From: Nocardioides jiangxiensis
GTDB lineage: Bacteria; Actinomycetota; Actinomycetes; Propionibacteriales; Nocardioidaceae
Assembly (NCBI RefSeq): GCF_030580915.1
Contig: NZ_JAUQTA010000002.1
Span: forward strand, 310,001 to 374,000
Direction: 5' to 3'
DNA length: 64,000 nt
The translations under genes and the position numbers were made by a program. Position 1 is the stretch's first letter. Each line of letters starts with the position of its first letter. This document shows, piece by piece, positions 50,270 through 58,663 of this stretch. Below the pieces are notes generated by a model. The model worked only from the letters and a program-made list of their open reading frames with translations, did not search any database and had not been told where the DNA came from.

Positions 50270-50695
50270 CTAGACCCGCGCGCCGTCGTCGTAGGGGTCA
50301 CGGGGCTCGTTGCGCATGGTCGCCACCAGGAAGACGAAGCCGCCGAGGAACGACGCGACCAGCAGCGTGCTGGCCCACGAGGGCAGCGTCAGGCCGGCGA
50401 CCAGGCAGACCAGGAAGACCGCGGGCGCGCCGATCACGCCGCACCACGCGATGAGCCGCGGCGGCTCGGGGAGCTGCACCTTCGGCGGCACCGGGGGCAC
50501 GAACGCGCCCTCGTCCTCCGGCGTGAACGGAACCGGGTTCCAGGTGTCGGCCGGTTCGACCAGCGGGAGCGGCTCGAACACCGTGTCGGGTGCCTGCGCG
50601 ACGGTCTCCGCCTCGGGGACGTCGGAGGCCGCGGGCGACTCGTCGTAGCGGGCGACGATGTCGGCCCAGAGCTTGTCCTCGTCTCCCTGTGTCAC
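50270..50695 (-). CDS. hypothetical membrane protein
   Basis: 141 residues. An acidic/Pro-rich N-terminal 75 residues (MTQGDEDKLWADIVARYDES; ...PVPPKVQLPEPPRLIAW) precede two transmembrane helices (about 83-103 and 106-126). The GTG overlaps the stop of the upstream esterase gene (GTGA), so it is translationally coupled. No family recognised. The N-terminal region is expected to be cytoplasmic; its function is unknown. Confidence 0.75.
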   Translation of the reverse strand: MTQGDEDKLWADIVARYDESPAASDVPEAETVAQAPDTVFEPLPLVEPADTWNPVPFTPEDEGAFVPPVPPKVQLPEPPRLIAWCGVIGAPAVFLVCLVAGLTLPSWASTLLVASFLGGFVFLVATMRNEPRDPYDDGARV

Positions 50696-51459
50696 ACCGA
50701 GAGCCTACGCAGGAACGCCAACGACTCCGCGAAGATGTGCGGGGCGTCGTTGTCCAGCGTGGCCACGTGGAAGCTGTTGGTGAGGATCTCCTCGCGGACG
50801 TCGCCCGACCCGACCGAGCCGAGGATGATCCGGGCCGAGCCCGGGTCCACGACGTGGTCGACCGACGAGCGGATGAGCAGCAGCGGTGCCTTCACCTGGC
50901 CCAGCCGCGGGCGCAGCGCGGCCCAGCCGGCGAGCATCGACGCGAGGGCCCGCAGCGGCACCTTGGCGTAGCCGTGCTCGTCGACGCCCTGCTTCTTGAT
51001 GTCGTTTCCGATGCCGGGGAAGCCCTTCACCAGGCGCTTGAGCACCGGGACCGCCTTCAGGCGCGGGTCGGAGGAGCTGACGGCCGGGTTGACCAGCACC
51101 AGTCCGGCGACGTCGCCGGGACGGTCGGCCGCCAGGTTCAGTGCGAGGCCGCCTCCCATCGACAGGCCGAAGACGAAGACCTGGTCGCAGGTGAGCCGCA
51201 GGCGGGCGAACGCCGCCGTCAGCTCGGCGTACCAGTCGGCCCAGGTGGTGCCGTTCATCTCCTGCCACGTCGTGCCGTGGCCGGGCAGGCACGGCACCTC
51301 GACGGCGTAGCCGTGCTCGTGGAGGTACTCCGCCCAGGGCCGCATCGAGACCGGCGAGCCGGTGAAGCCGTGGCTGAGCAGGACGCCGATGCGCTTGCCT
51401 CCGGTGAGCTCCGGGTTCGCCGGCGCCGACCATGCGAGCGGGTGGGACTGGATGACCAT
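50692..51459 (-). CDS. alpha/beta hydrolase, carboxylesterase type
   Basis: 255 residues. Oxyanion loop LLSHGFTGSP (about 27-36), nucleophile elbow FGLSMGGG (Ser near 99), and candidate acid and base in SSVDHVVDP (Asp) and NSFHVATLD (His). This pattern matches the Est30/YvaK carboxylesterases and monoacylglycerol lipases. No signal peptide, so it is cytoplasmic. CAGGAT 7 nt before the ATG is an imperfect leaderless box. It precedes plsC divergently; acylglycerol hydrolysis would fit the neighbourhood but is inference. Confidence 0.87.
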   Translation of the reverse strand: MVIQSHPLAWSAPANPELTGGKRIGVLLSHGFTGSPVSMRPWAEYLHEHGYAVEVPCLPGHGTTWQEMNGTTWADWYAELTAAFARLRLTCDQVFVFGLSMGGGLALNLAADRPGDVAGLVLVNPAVSSSDPRLKAVPVLKRLVKGFPGIGNDIKKQGVDEHGYAKVPLRALASMLAGWAALRPRLGQVKAPLLLIRSSVDHVVDPGSARIILGSVGSGDVREEILTNSFHVATLDNDAPHIFAESLAFLRRLSV

Positions 51460-51626
51460 GCCGATGATCCTGCCCTAAAGGACCTGCCGGGCGAACCCCC
51501 GCCCGCTGCGGGGCGCGCGGCACGGGTCCCGGCCGCGTCGTCGTCGGTCGCACGGCTCCCTCCTCCGCCGTGCCGGGCCACGTCCCGGGCGTCGCTCGCG
51601 ACGGCGCTGGCCCGCCCGGCATGCCC

Positions 51627-51632
51627 TAGGCT
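51627..51632 (+). promoter_or_regulatory. -10 box, leaderless plsC
   Basis: TAGGCT ends 6 nt before the GTG. The rest of the 179-bp interval up to the esterase gene shows nothing recognisable. Confidence 0.55.
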
Positions 51633-51638
51633 TCGCGT

Positions 51639-52376
51639 GTGCGCGATTCCCTTCCGTTCTACTCGTTCCTGAAGTACGTCGCGGTCGGTCCCTGGCTGAA
51701 GCTCTTCTTCCTGCCCAAGGTCTCCGGCCAGCACAACGTGCCCCGGGAAGGCGGCGTCCTGCTCGCGGGCAACCACCTGTCGTACTTCGACTGGCTGTTC
51801 GTCCCGAACGCGCTTCCGCGCATGGTGCGCTTCGTCGCCAAGGCGGAGTACTTCGAGGGTGTCGGCATCCGGGGCAAGCTGAAGAAGTTCTTCTTCACCA
51901 ACACCGGCAACGTCCCGATCGACCGCTCCGGCGCGTCGGCTGCCGAGGGTGCGCTGATCACCGCCAAGCGGATCCTCAACGAGGGCCACATCTTCGGCAT
52001 CTACCCCGAGGGCACGCGCTCGCACGACGGCCGCCTCTACAAGGGCAAGGTCGGTGTGGCGGTCATCGCGATCGAGACCGGGGTCCCCGTCGTCCCGGTC
52101 GCCGTCATCGGCACGGACAAGCTGGCGCCGCAGGGCAAGCGCTTCGGCCGCTGGACCCGCCCGGTGATCAAGTTCGGCGAGCCGCTCGACTTCTCGGCGT
52201 ACCAGGGCCAGCAGGGCGACCGCGAGGTGCTCCGCAAGGTGACCGACGAGATCATGGACGAGATCCAGAAGCTCTCCGGCCAGACCTACGTGAAGGACAC
52301 CTACGCTGCGGACGCCAAGAAGGCGGCCAAGGCTGCCCGGGAGGCGCGCGAGACGGATGGCGGCTCGGCTGCCTGA
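51639..52376 (+). CDS. plsC: 1-acyl-sn-glycerol-3-phosphate acyltransferase
   Basis: 245 residues. Acylates lysophosphatidate to phosphatidate at the membrane. Catalytic NHLSYFD (N45, H46, D51), acceptor-binding region GNVPIDRSG and PEGTRS (123-128), all standard for PlsC. The C-terminus is helical and charged (ADAKKAAKAAREARE). The mycobacterial counterpart by position is Rv2182c. The histidine kinase gene starts 20 nt before its stop, so the two are co-transcribed. Confidence 0.93.
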   Translation: MRDSLPFYSFLKYVAVGPWLKLFFLPKVSGQHNVPREGGVLLAGNHLSYFDWLFVPNALPRMVRFVAKAEYFEGVGIRGKLKKFFFTNTGNVPIDRSGASAAEGALITAKRILNEGHIFGIYPEGTRSHDGRLYKGKVGVAVIAIETGVPVVPVAVIGTDKLAPQGKRFGRWTRPVIKFGEPLDFSAYQGQQGDREVLRKVTDEIMDEIQKLSGQTYVKDTYAADAKKAAKAAREARETDGGSAA

Positions 52377-53496
52377 CCCCACGTCCGACCATGCCGTCGC
52401 CGACGGCATGTTCCGCGTGCTCTTCTGGCTGCGGCTCGTCGTCGTGGCCAACATGGTCGGCTTCGCCGCAGTCCGGTGGGAGACCTACGCGCACCCGGCC
52501 GCCGGAGCCGTCGTCCTCGGCCTGCTGGTCGTGTGGAGCGGCGTGGTCTCCTGGGCGTACGCCGACCACCGCCGGCGTACCCCGCTGGTGCTCGTGGCCG
52601 ACCTCGCGGTCGCCGTCGGGTCCCTGCTGGTCACGCCGTGGCTGAAGGGAGAGCACTTCACCGCGACGGTGCCGGGCTTCTGGGTGATGGCCGTCGTGCT
52701 CGTGTGGGCTGCCGCCTGGGGTGCCCGCGGTGGCCTGGCAGCAGCGGTGGCGATCGCCGCGGCCGACCTCGGGATCCGGTGGCCGCACATCACCGAGTCC
52801 AACTACGGCAACGTCTTCCTGCTGCTGATCGGCGGACCCCTCCTGGGGCGCCTCGGATCGGCGCTCAAGGACATCGCCCGGCAGCGTGACCAGGCCCAGC
52901 GCGCCGCAGCCCTCGCGGAGGAGCGCGCCCGCCTGGCCCGGGCGGTGCACGACGGTGTGCTGCAGGTGCTGGCTCTCGTGCAGCGCCGCGGGCCGGAGCT
53001 CGGCGGCGACGGGGTGGAGCTGGGCCGGCTGGCGGGGGAACAGGAGTCGCGGCTGCGGGCGATGCTGCACGCCGGTGCGCAGACCGTGGCCGCGGACTCC
53101 GCGGTGCGTGACCTCGGTGCGGCCGTCTCGGCGCTGGCAGCCCGTCCAGCGCCGGTGGTCGCGGTCTCCGTGCCCGGTACGCCCGTGCTGCTGCCGACGC
53201 GGGTCGTGGACGAGCTGCTCGCCGCGGTCAACGCCTGCCTCGACAACGTCGCGCGCCACGTCGGTGACGCGGCGACCGCCTGGGTCCTTCTCGAGGACCT
53301 CGGCCCCGCGGTCCTCGTGAGCGTCCGCGACGAGGGAGCGGGGATCGCCGACGGACGCCTGCAGCGTGCCGCCGCCGAGGGCCGGCTGGGCGTGAGCCAG
53401 TCCATCCGTGGCCGTCTCGAGGACCTGGGCGGCACCGCGGAGCTGACGACCGGCGCGCACGGCACCGAGTGGGAGCTCGCCGTCCCGAGGGGATGA
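52357..53496 (+). CDS. sensor histidine kinase, MacS-like
   Basis: 379 residues. Five predicted transmembrane helices in the first 165 residues (MFRVLFWLRLVVVANMVGFAA onward), a short coiled coil, DHp helix ERARLARAVHDGVLQVLALVQ with H198, and a HATPase domain (ACLDNVARHVGD N box; VRDEGAGIADG G1). It matches MacS-family kinases, which lack a separate sensor domain. The partner is most probably the LuxR-type regulator 530 nt downstream, beyond the flavin-reductase-like gene. The start overlaps plsC. Confidence 0.9.
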   Translation: MAARLPDPTSDHAVADGMFRVLFWLRLVVVANMVGFAAVRWETYAHPAAGAVVLGLLVVWSGVVSWAYADHRRRTPLVLVADLAVAVGSLLVTPWLKGEHFTATVPGFWVMAVVLVWAAAWGARGGLAAAVAIAAADLGIRWPHITESNYGNVFLLLIGGPLLGRLGSALKDIARQRDQAQRAAALAEERARLARAVHDGVLQVLALVQRRGPELGGDGVELGRLAGEQESRLRAMLHAGAQTVAADSAVRDLGAAVSALAARPAPVVAVSVPGTPVLLPTRVVDELLAAVNACLDNVARHVGDAATAWVLLEDLGPAVLVSVRDEGAGIADGRLQRAAAEGRLGVSQSIRGRLEDLGGTAELTTGAHGTEWELAVPRG

Positions 53497-53507
53497 CGCA
53501 CGCGCCC

Positions 53508-53513
53508 TAGGCT
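53508..53513 (+). promoter_or_regulatory. -10 box, leaderless flavin-reductase-like gene
   Basis: TAGGCT ends 6 nt before the GTG, although a GGAG is also present in that spacer, so leaderless or led translation are both possible. Confidence 0.4.
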
Positions 53514-53519
53514 GGAGCC

Positions 53520-54020
53520 GTGACCATCCACTCCTCCCACCCGTTCGCCATGCCGGAGGACGCGGCCCGGCGCCTGCGGGGCCGGCTCGGGGGCACGGTC
53601 TCCCTCTGGACCGCCGGCGCCGGGGCCACCCGCGCGGGCCTCACGGTGTCGAGCCTGATGGTGGCGACCGGCGACCCGGCGTACGTGCTGGCGCTGGTCG
53701 ACCCGGACTCGGACCTCTTCGACGCCCTCGAGACCACCGGGCGGGCCGTGGTCCAGCTGCTGCGCCGCCCCCACCGTGAGCTGGCCGACATGTTCGCCGG
53801 CATGACCCCGGCACCGGGCGGGGTGTTCCGTCAGGCGGAGTTCGAGCAGGGCACGTGGGGGCCGGTCCTCGCCGACGCCACCACGTGGGCCGGCGTCGTG
53901 CTGGAGTCCGCGGTCGAGGTGGGCTGGTCGATGCAGGTCACGTGCCGGATCGAGCACGTCGTCCTGGGCGAGGAGCCCGACCCGCTCGTCCACCGCCGCG
54001 GGCGCTACGTCATGCCCTAG
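53520..54020 (+). CDS. flavin-reductase-like FMN-binding protein
   Basis: 166 residues. Flavin reductase domain features: GGTVSLWTAG...GLTVSSLMVATGDPAYVLALVDPDSDLFDAL (FMN-binding strands), AVVQLL and AGMTPAPGG, and a late CRIEHVVLGEEPDPLVHRRGRY with the family's terminal H..GRY. Members bind FMN/FAD and supply reduced flavin or have lost activity. Lies between the MacS-like kinase and the regulator, an arrangement worth noting. No partner monooxygenase is nearby. Confidence 0.85.
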   Translation: MTIHSSHPFAMPEDAARRLRGRLGGTVSLWTAGAGATRAGLTVSSLMVATGDPAYVLALVDPDSDLFDALETTGRAVVQLLRRPHRELADMFAGMTPAPGGVFRQAEFEQGTWGPVLADATTWAGVVLESAVEVGWSMQVTCRIEHVVLGEEPDPLVHRRGRYVMP

Positions 54021-54023
54021 GTT
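54018..54023 (+). promoter_or_regulatory. -10 box, leaderless regulator gene
   Basis: TAGGTT ends 6 nt before the ATG; its first three bases are the stop of the preceding gene. Confidence 0.5.
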
Positions 54024-54029
54024 GCTGCC

Positions 54030-54677
54030 ATGGCAGAGCAGGCGGTCCGCGTGATGGTGGTCGACGACCACCCGATGTGGCGCGACGCGGTCGAGCGCGA
54101 CCTGGCGGCCGCCGGCTTCGAGGTCGTTGCGGTCGCCGCGACCGGACGCGAGGCACTCGCCCGCTGTCCCGCCGCCCGGCCGGACGTGGTCGTCCTCGAC
54201 CTGCAGATCCCCGAGCCCAACGGCGTCGAGGTGACCCGCGCGGTGGCCGTCGAGGGTGGGCCGCGTGTGCTGATCCTGTCGGCGTCGGGGGAGCAGGCCG
54301 ACGTCCTGGAGGCGGTCAAGGCGGGAGCAACGGGCTACCTGGTGAAGTCGGCCTCGCGCGCCGAGCTGATCGACGCGGTCGGCAAGGTCGCGGCCGGGGA
54401 GGCGGTCTACACCGCCGGTCTGGCGGGCCTGGTGCTGGGCGAGTTCCGGCGGATCGAGGCGGCCGACGGTCCCCCCGACGAGGAGAACGTCCTCACCCCG
54501 CGCGAGACCGAGATCCTGCGGATGGTGGCGAAGGGCCTCTCCTCGACGCAGATCGCCGAGCGGCTCGTCCTCTCGCACCGCACCGTCCAGAACCACACCC
54601 AGAACACCCTGCGCAAGCTGCAGCTGCACAACCGCGTCGAGCTGACCCGCTACGCGATCGAGAAGGGCCTCGAGTGA
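54030..54677 (+). CDS. LuxR-type response regulator, MacR-like
   Basis: 215 residues. Receiver with D12-D13 (VDDHPMW), phospho-acceptor D57 (VVLDLQIP) and Lys in GYLVKSAS. LuxR HTH: LTPRETEILRMVAKGLSS, then LSHRTVQNHTQNTLRKLQLHNRVELTRYAIEKG. The long recognition helix with HNRVEL is typical of MacR. Its kinase is likely the MacS-like protein upstream. The TGA overlaps the GTG of the next gene. Confidence 0.92.
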   Translation: MAEQAVRVMVVDDHPMWRDAVERDLAAAGFEVVAVAATGREALARCPAARPDVVVLDLQIPEPNGVEVTRAVAVEGGPRVLILSASGEQADVLEAVKAGATGYLVKSASRAELIDAVGKVAAGEAVYTAGLAGLVLGEFRRIEAADGPPDEENVLTPRETEILRMVAKGLSSTQIAERLVLSHRTVQNHTQNTLRKLQLHNRVELTRYAIEKGLE

Positions 54678-55534
54678 CCCTGCTGTCCGTGGCCGAGGAG
54701 CTCTACGGGCTGCCGCTCGCCGCCTTCACCGCGGCCCGCGACGAGCGGGCGAAGGCGCTCCGCGCCAAGGCACGGGAGGAGTCGGACGCGGTCAAGGCGC
54801 TGCGGAAGCCGTCCCTCGCCGCGTGGGTCCTCAACCTGCTGGTCCGCCGCGAGCCCGCCCAGATCGACCAGCTGGTCTCCGTCGGGGCCGCGCTGCGTGA
54901 TGCCGCGTCCTCCCTCGACGCCACCCAGCTCCGGGCCCTGACGGCGCAGCGGCGCCAGCTCACGGCGGCGGTCACGACCGTCGCACGCCGGCACGCCCTG
55001 GCCGAGGGCCAGAAGGTGACGGAGGCCGTCGCCGCCGAGATCGAGGCCACCCTGACGGCCGCGATGGTCGACGCGGGCGCCGCTGCCGCACTGCAGTCGG
55101 GACTCCTGGTGAAGGCGTTTGCGACCACGGGCGTCGACGAGCTCGACCCGACGGCGTACGTCGCCGTCCCCGACGCGATCGGCCACGTGGCCTCGTCGGT
55201 GCCGGCGACCCTGCACGCCGTACCGGACCCCTCCGAGGCGGAGCGCAGGCGCGAGGCCAGGAAGGCCCTGGCCGTCGCCGACAAGGAGCTCCGGATCGCG
55301 CGCGAGGCGCTCTCCCGCGCGGAGGTGAGGCACCGAGGCGCCCAGGCCCAGGCGCTGCAGGTGGAGTCGGAGATCGACGAGCTCAGGCGTCGGCTGGCCG
55401 AGCTCGAGGAGCGTGAGGAAGCAGCGCAGACGGCCGTCGAGCGAGCCGCCGCTGCCGTGGCGGACGCCCGCGAGGAGGTCGCCGCAGCGGAGGAAGCACG
55501 CGAGGCCGCCGCACGCGGCGTGGACGGCGACTAG
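54674..55534 (+). CDS. hypothetical helical/coiled-coil protein
   Basis: 286 residues, no membrane segment or signal. Region 1-170 is helical with LYGLPLAAFTAARDERAKAL and LRKPSLAAWVLNLLVRREPAQIDQLV, the second resembling a family-specific opening. Residues 190-280 form a continuous coiled coil (EVESEIDELRRRLAELEEREEA-type heptads). The GTG overlaps the regulator's stop (GTGA), so it is translationally coupled to the response regulator. Function is unknown. Confidence 0.75.
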   Translation: MTLLSVAEELYGLPLAAFTAARDERAKALRAKAREESDAVKALRKPSLAAWVLNLLVRREPAQIDQLVSVGAALRDAASSLDATQLRALTAQRRQLTAAVTTVARRHALAEGQKVTEAVAAEIEATLTAAMVDAGAAAALQSGLLVKAFATTGVDELDPTAYVAVPDAIGHVASSVPATLHAVPDPSEAERRREARKALAVADKELRIAREALSRAEVRHRGAQAQALQVESEIDELRRRLAELEEREEAAQTAVERAAAAVADAREEVAAAEEAREAAARGVDGD

Positions 55535-55538
55535 CCGG

Positions 55539-57005
55539 TCAGAGCAGTGCCCAGCCCTTGGAGCGCTCGACCGCCTGCTGCCAGCGCGCGTACGCGCGGT
55601 CGTCGCGGGCGCCGGGCTCGAAGCGGCGGTCGAGCTGCCACGTCTCGCGCAGGTCGTCGGTCGACCCCCACAGCCCGGTGCCCAGGCCGGCGAGGAACGC
55701 GGCCCCGAGCGCGGTCGTCTCGACGATGCGAGGACGCTCGACCGGCACGCCGACCTGGTCGGCCTGCACCTGGCAGAGCAGGTCGTTGGCTGCGGCACCG
55801 CCGTCGACCTTGAGACCGGCGAGGGTCTGCGGCACCGTCTCGAGGACGTCGCGGACCTCGAAGGCGATCGCCTCCAGGGTGGCGCGCACGAGGTGGCCGC
55901 GGGTCGTGCCGCGGGTGATGCCGAGGATGGTGCCACGGGCGTGCGGGTCCCAGTGGGGAGCGCCGAGGCCGGTCAGCGCCGGCACGAAGACCACGCCCTC
56001 GCTCGAGGCGACCGCGCCGGCGATGGCGGCGGTCTCGGCCGCCGTACCGACGATCTGGAGGCCGTCGCGCAGCCACTGCACCGCTGCGCCGGTCACGAAG
56101 ATCGCCCCCTCGAGGGCGTACGTCGTCTCGCCGGCGGGCGAGCGCCAGGCGGCGGTGGTGAGGAGGCCCGCGTCCGAGCGCTCGATGGTCGTGCCGGTGT
56201 TGGTGAGCAGGAACGACCCGGTGCCGTAGGTGCACTTGGAGTCGCCGGGGTCGAAGCAGGTCTGTCCAAAGAGCGCCGACTGCTGGTCGCCCGCCACGCC
56301 CGCGATGGGCAGACTCAGGCCGCAGAACGTGCGGGGGTCCGTGGTGCCGATCGGGCCCCAGTTGGGCACCAGCTCGGGCAGGGCGTCGCGCGGGACGCCG
56401 AAGAGGGCGCAGAGCTCGTCGGACCAGTCGCCGGTGGTGAGGTCGAAGAGCAGCGTGCGACTGGCGTTCGACACGTCGGTGACGTGGTGCAGGCCGCGGG
56501 TCATCCGGGCGACCAGGTAGGAGTCGACCGTGCCGATCGCGTAGCGGCCGGACTCGACGAGCGCCCAGGTGTGCGGCTCGTTCTCCCGCAGCCAGGTCAG
56601 CTTGGTGCCCGAGAAGTACGGGTCGAGCCGCAACCCGGTCAGCTCACTGATGCGCTCCTCGTGGCCGGCCGCCTTGAGGCGGTCGCAGATCTCCGCCGTA
56701 CGACGGTCCTGCCAGACGATCGCGCGCCGCGGAGATCCGAGGGTCTCGCGGTCCCAGAGCACGATCGTCTCGCGCTGGTTGGTGATGCCGACGCCCGTGA
56801 GGGCGCTCGCGTCGACCCTCGCGAGCACCTCGCGCGTCGCCTCGAGGGTGGCCTGCCAGATCTCCTCCGGCGTGTGCTCCACCCAGCCCGGCTGCGGGAA
56901 GTGCTGCGCGAACTCCTGGTAGCCCTTCGCGGCGATGCTGCCGTCGGGATCCACCACGACGGCCGTCACGCCCGTCGTGCCTGCGTCGATCGCGAGAACG
57001 CTCAT
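55539..57005 (-). CDS. glpK: glycerol kinase
   Basis: 488 residues, FGGY family. Phosphorylates glycerol to glycerol 3-phosphate in the cytoplasm. N-terminal phosphate loop MSVLAIDAGTTGVTAVV, substrate motif TNQRETIVLWDRET, VAGDQQSALFGQ and the C-terminal FGGY-like signature GGAAANDLLCQVQADQ all fit; length and order are normal. No glpF or glpD is adjacent. The ATG sits in one arm of a 12-bp hairpin, while TAGGGT 7 nt upstream suggests leaderless transcription starting inside the loop. Confidence 0.95.
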   Translation of the reverse strand: MSVLAIDAGTTGVTAVVVDPDGSIAAKGYQEFAQHFPQPGWVEHTPEEIWQATLEATREVLARVDASALTGVGITNQRETIVLWDRETLGSPRRAIVWQDRRTAEICDRLKAAGHEERISELTGLRLDPYFSGTKLTWLRENEPHTWALVESGRYAIGTVDSYLVARMTRGLHHVTDVSNASRTLLFDLTTGDWSDELCALFGVPRDALPELVPNWGPIGTTDPRTFCGLSLPIAGVAGDQQSALFGQTCFDPGDSKCTYGTGSFLLTNTGTTIERSDAGLLTTAAWRSPAGETTYALEGAIFVTGAAVQWLRDGLQIVGTAAETAAIAGAVASSEGVVFVPALTGLGAPHWDPHARGTILGITRGTTRGHLVRATLEAIAFEVRDVLETVPQTLAGLKVDGGAAANDLLCQVQADQVGVPVERPRIVETTALGAAFLAGLGTGLWGSTDDLRETWQLDRRFEPGARDDRAYARWQQAVERSKGWALL

Positions 57006-57036
57006 GCCCGCGACCCTAGCGAGCCGCGGGCATGAG
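57001..57036 (-). terminator. hairpin overlapping the glpK start
   Basis: Perfect 12-bp stem (57001-57012 and 57025-57036) with a 12-nt loop; the glpK ATG lies in the left arm. It probably terminates transcription from the upstream secreted-protein gene while glpK's own -10 box is in the loop. Confidence 0.65.
57013..57018 (-). promoter_or_regulatory. -10 box, leaderless glpK
   Basis: TAGGGT on the minus strand ends 7 nt before the glpK ATG and lies entirely in the hairpin loop. Confidence 0.55.
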
Positions 57037-57044
57037 CGTGTGGA

Positions 57045-57683
57045 TCAGCGCTGCTTCTCGGCCAGGCGGGCCTTCAACGCGTTGAGCGGGCTCGTCGGGC
57101 GGTACATCGAGCCGCTGACCGCACCCTTGGGGTTGTAGCACTGCGCGGTGGCAGTGAGGCCCGCATCAGGCGTGCCGTTCGGCACGGTGGCGTTGGCCGG
57201 TGCCGTGGACGACGAGACGCCCCAGGTGCCCGGGCCAACCGGCTCGCTCAGCCAGAGGGTGCCACCGGGGGTGTCGTCCTCGCCACCGCCGCCGGTCATC
57301 ACCGTGCCGGTGGGGCAGGAGACGAAGGCGACCAGGGCGTCGGCGTAGCCGTCGTTGTCGAAGTCGAGCCACATGCCGCCGTTGCTGACCACGTTGCCGG
57401 TCTGGCCGGAGGTCCGCGCGAACGACGAGGAGTCGATGCCGTCGAGCCGGTCGGCGTTCAGGTTGGCGACCTTGGTGCCGCTGTTGACCTTGAGCGGCGC
57501 GTAGCCGGACTTCGCGGTCAGCGCGAGGGGGGTGCCGTTGGAGTTCGTCAGCGACGTGGTGGCGCCGGCGGAGTTCGACTTGCCGAGGATGAAGTTGCCA
57601 CCGGTCGCGGCGTAGGCGGTGCCGCTCCCGAGGACGAGGGCGGCGACGGCGCCGGCGGCGAAACTGGCCTTGGAGAGCTTCAT
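57045..57683 (-). CDS. secreted protein of unknown function
   Basis: 212 residues. Sec signal peptide (MKLSKASFAAGAVAALVLGS, cleavage near TAYA). Then NFILGKSNSAGATTSLTNSN and LKVNSGTKVANLNADRLDGI, a pattern I have seen in actinobacterial secreted and tail-fibre-like proteins, where it forms beta-rich modules. A Gly-rich acidic GGGGEDDTPGG loop and two Cys follow. The ATG is preceded by AAAGGT, a weak site. No enzymatic motif. Location: cell surface or medium. Confidence 0.78.
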   Translation of the reverse strand: MKLSKASFAAGAVAALVLGSGTAYAATGGNFILGKSNSAGATTSLTNSNGTPLALTAKSGYAPLKVNSGTKVANLNADRLDGIDSSSFARTSGQTGNVVSNGGMWLDFDNDGYADALVAFVSCPTGTVMTGGGGEDDTPGGTLWLSEPVGPGTWGVSSSTAPANATVPNGTPDAGLTATAQCYNPKGAVSGSMYRPTSPLNALKARLAEKQR

Positions 57684-57790
57684 GGAGTGACCTTTCGGGT
57701 GGTCTGGACAGCTGACGGTACGTCCCGGTTGTGCGGTTTGGGTGCACAACGCACGGAAATGGACCGAACGGAGGGCAACCGCGTGCTTCC

Positions 57791-58663
57791 TCAGTCCGCC
57801 AGGCCTTGCAGGTCGAGGCCCATCGGCGACTTCGCCGGGATGTCACCCGCAGCCACCACGGCGCGGGTGAGCGGACGGAGCAGCTGCGTCAGCTCGTCGA
57901 TCTCCGCGTCGGGCACCGCGGCGTACGCCGTCGCGGCGAGCTCGTCGGTGCGGTCCTCGACCCGCGTCTTGAGGGCTCGACCGGCGTCGGTGAGCAGTCC
58001 GCCGGCGACCAGTCCACGAGTGGCCAGGTCGTCGAGGATCGAAGCCCACTCCGCCGGGCCGAGCCGGCGGGCGGCGGCGTACACCTCGGCGGGGATGCCC
58101 GTGGTGAGGGCGTGGAGGACGTGGGCCGTGCGACCGTCGACGCCCTCGTCCACGAGCACCTTCACGTGACCGTCGCCGCGGTGCTCCCGGAGCAGGGTGG
58201 CGGCGTGCCAGAGGCGCGGGAGTGGCTCGGCCGGCACGGGCAGGGCGAGGTTGGCGGTGAAGAGGGCCCGTCCAGCGGTGGGGGCCGAGCACGCAGCGTC
58301 GTACGCAAGGTCCGCTGCCCGCCGGAGGCCCGGATCGTCGGCTGCCGGGCCGAGGATCCGCCGGAGTGCGGCGACCGAGCCCTCCAGGCGAGCGGAGAGC
58401 GCGTGCTCGGGCGGCGCGAAGGACCAGGCGTCAGGCAGGGCACGCGCGACGTGTGCGGGGGCGAAGTTGTGGAAGAGCGGCAGGACGACGTCGGGGCCGA
58501 CCGGACCGAGCGGCGCCGCGCGACCTGCGAAGTAGCCCATCCAGAACCCGCGGTACCCGGCTGCCGTCAGGGCCGCGAGCGGCTCGGGGGAGAAGTAGGT
58601 GACGGCGTGGACCGGTTCCAGGAGCTGCCACAGCCGACGGGCCGCCCTCGGGCGGTCGGTCAC
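57791..58663 (-). CDS. SCO6745 family protein (winged-helix-like)
   Basis: 290 residues. Family opening ARRLWQLLEPVHAVTYFSPEPLAAL with GYRGFWMGYFAGRAAPLG, then FHNFAPAHVARALPDAW, all recognisable for the SCO6745-type actinobacterial family, which resembles helix-turn-helix proteins. The C-terminal 100 residues are helical (LGPAEWASILDDLATRGLVAGGLLTDAGR), like a MarR-type winged helix. No known role. Its GTG overlaps the stop of a 58-residue membrane protein (GTGA). Confidence 0.83.
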   Translation of the reverse strand: MTDRPRAARRLWQLLEPVHAVTYFSPEPLAALTAAGYRGFWMGYFAGRAAPLGPVGPDVVLPLFHNFAPAHVARALPDAWSFAPPEHALSARLEGSVAALRRILGPAADDPGLRRAADLAYDAACSAPTAGRALFTANLALPVPAEPLPRLWHAATLLREHRGDGHVKVLVDEGVDGRTAHVLHALTTGIPAEVYAAARRLGPAEWASILDDLATRGLVAGGLLTDAGRALKTRVEDRTDELAATAYAAVPDAEIDELTQLLRPLTRAVVAAGDIPAKSPMGLDLQGLAD

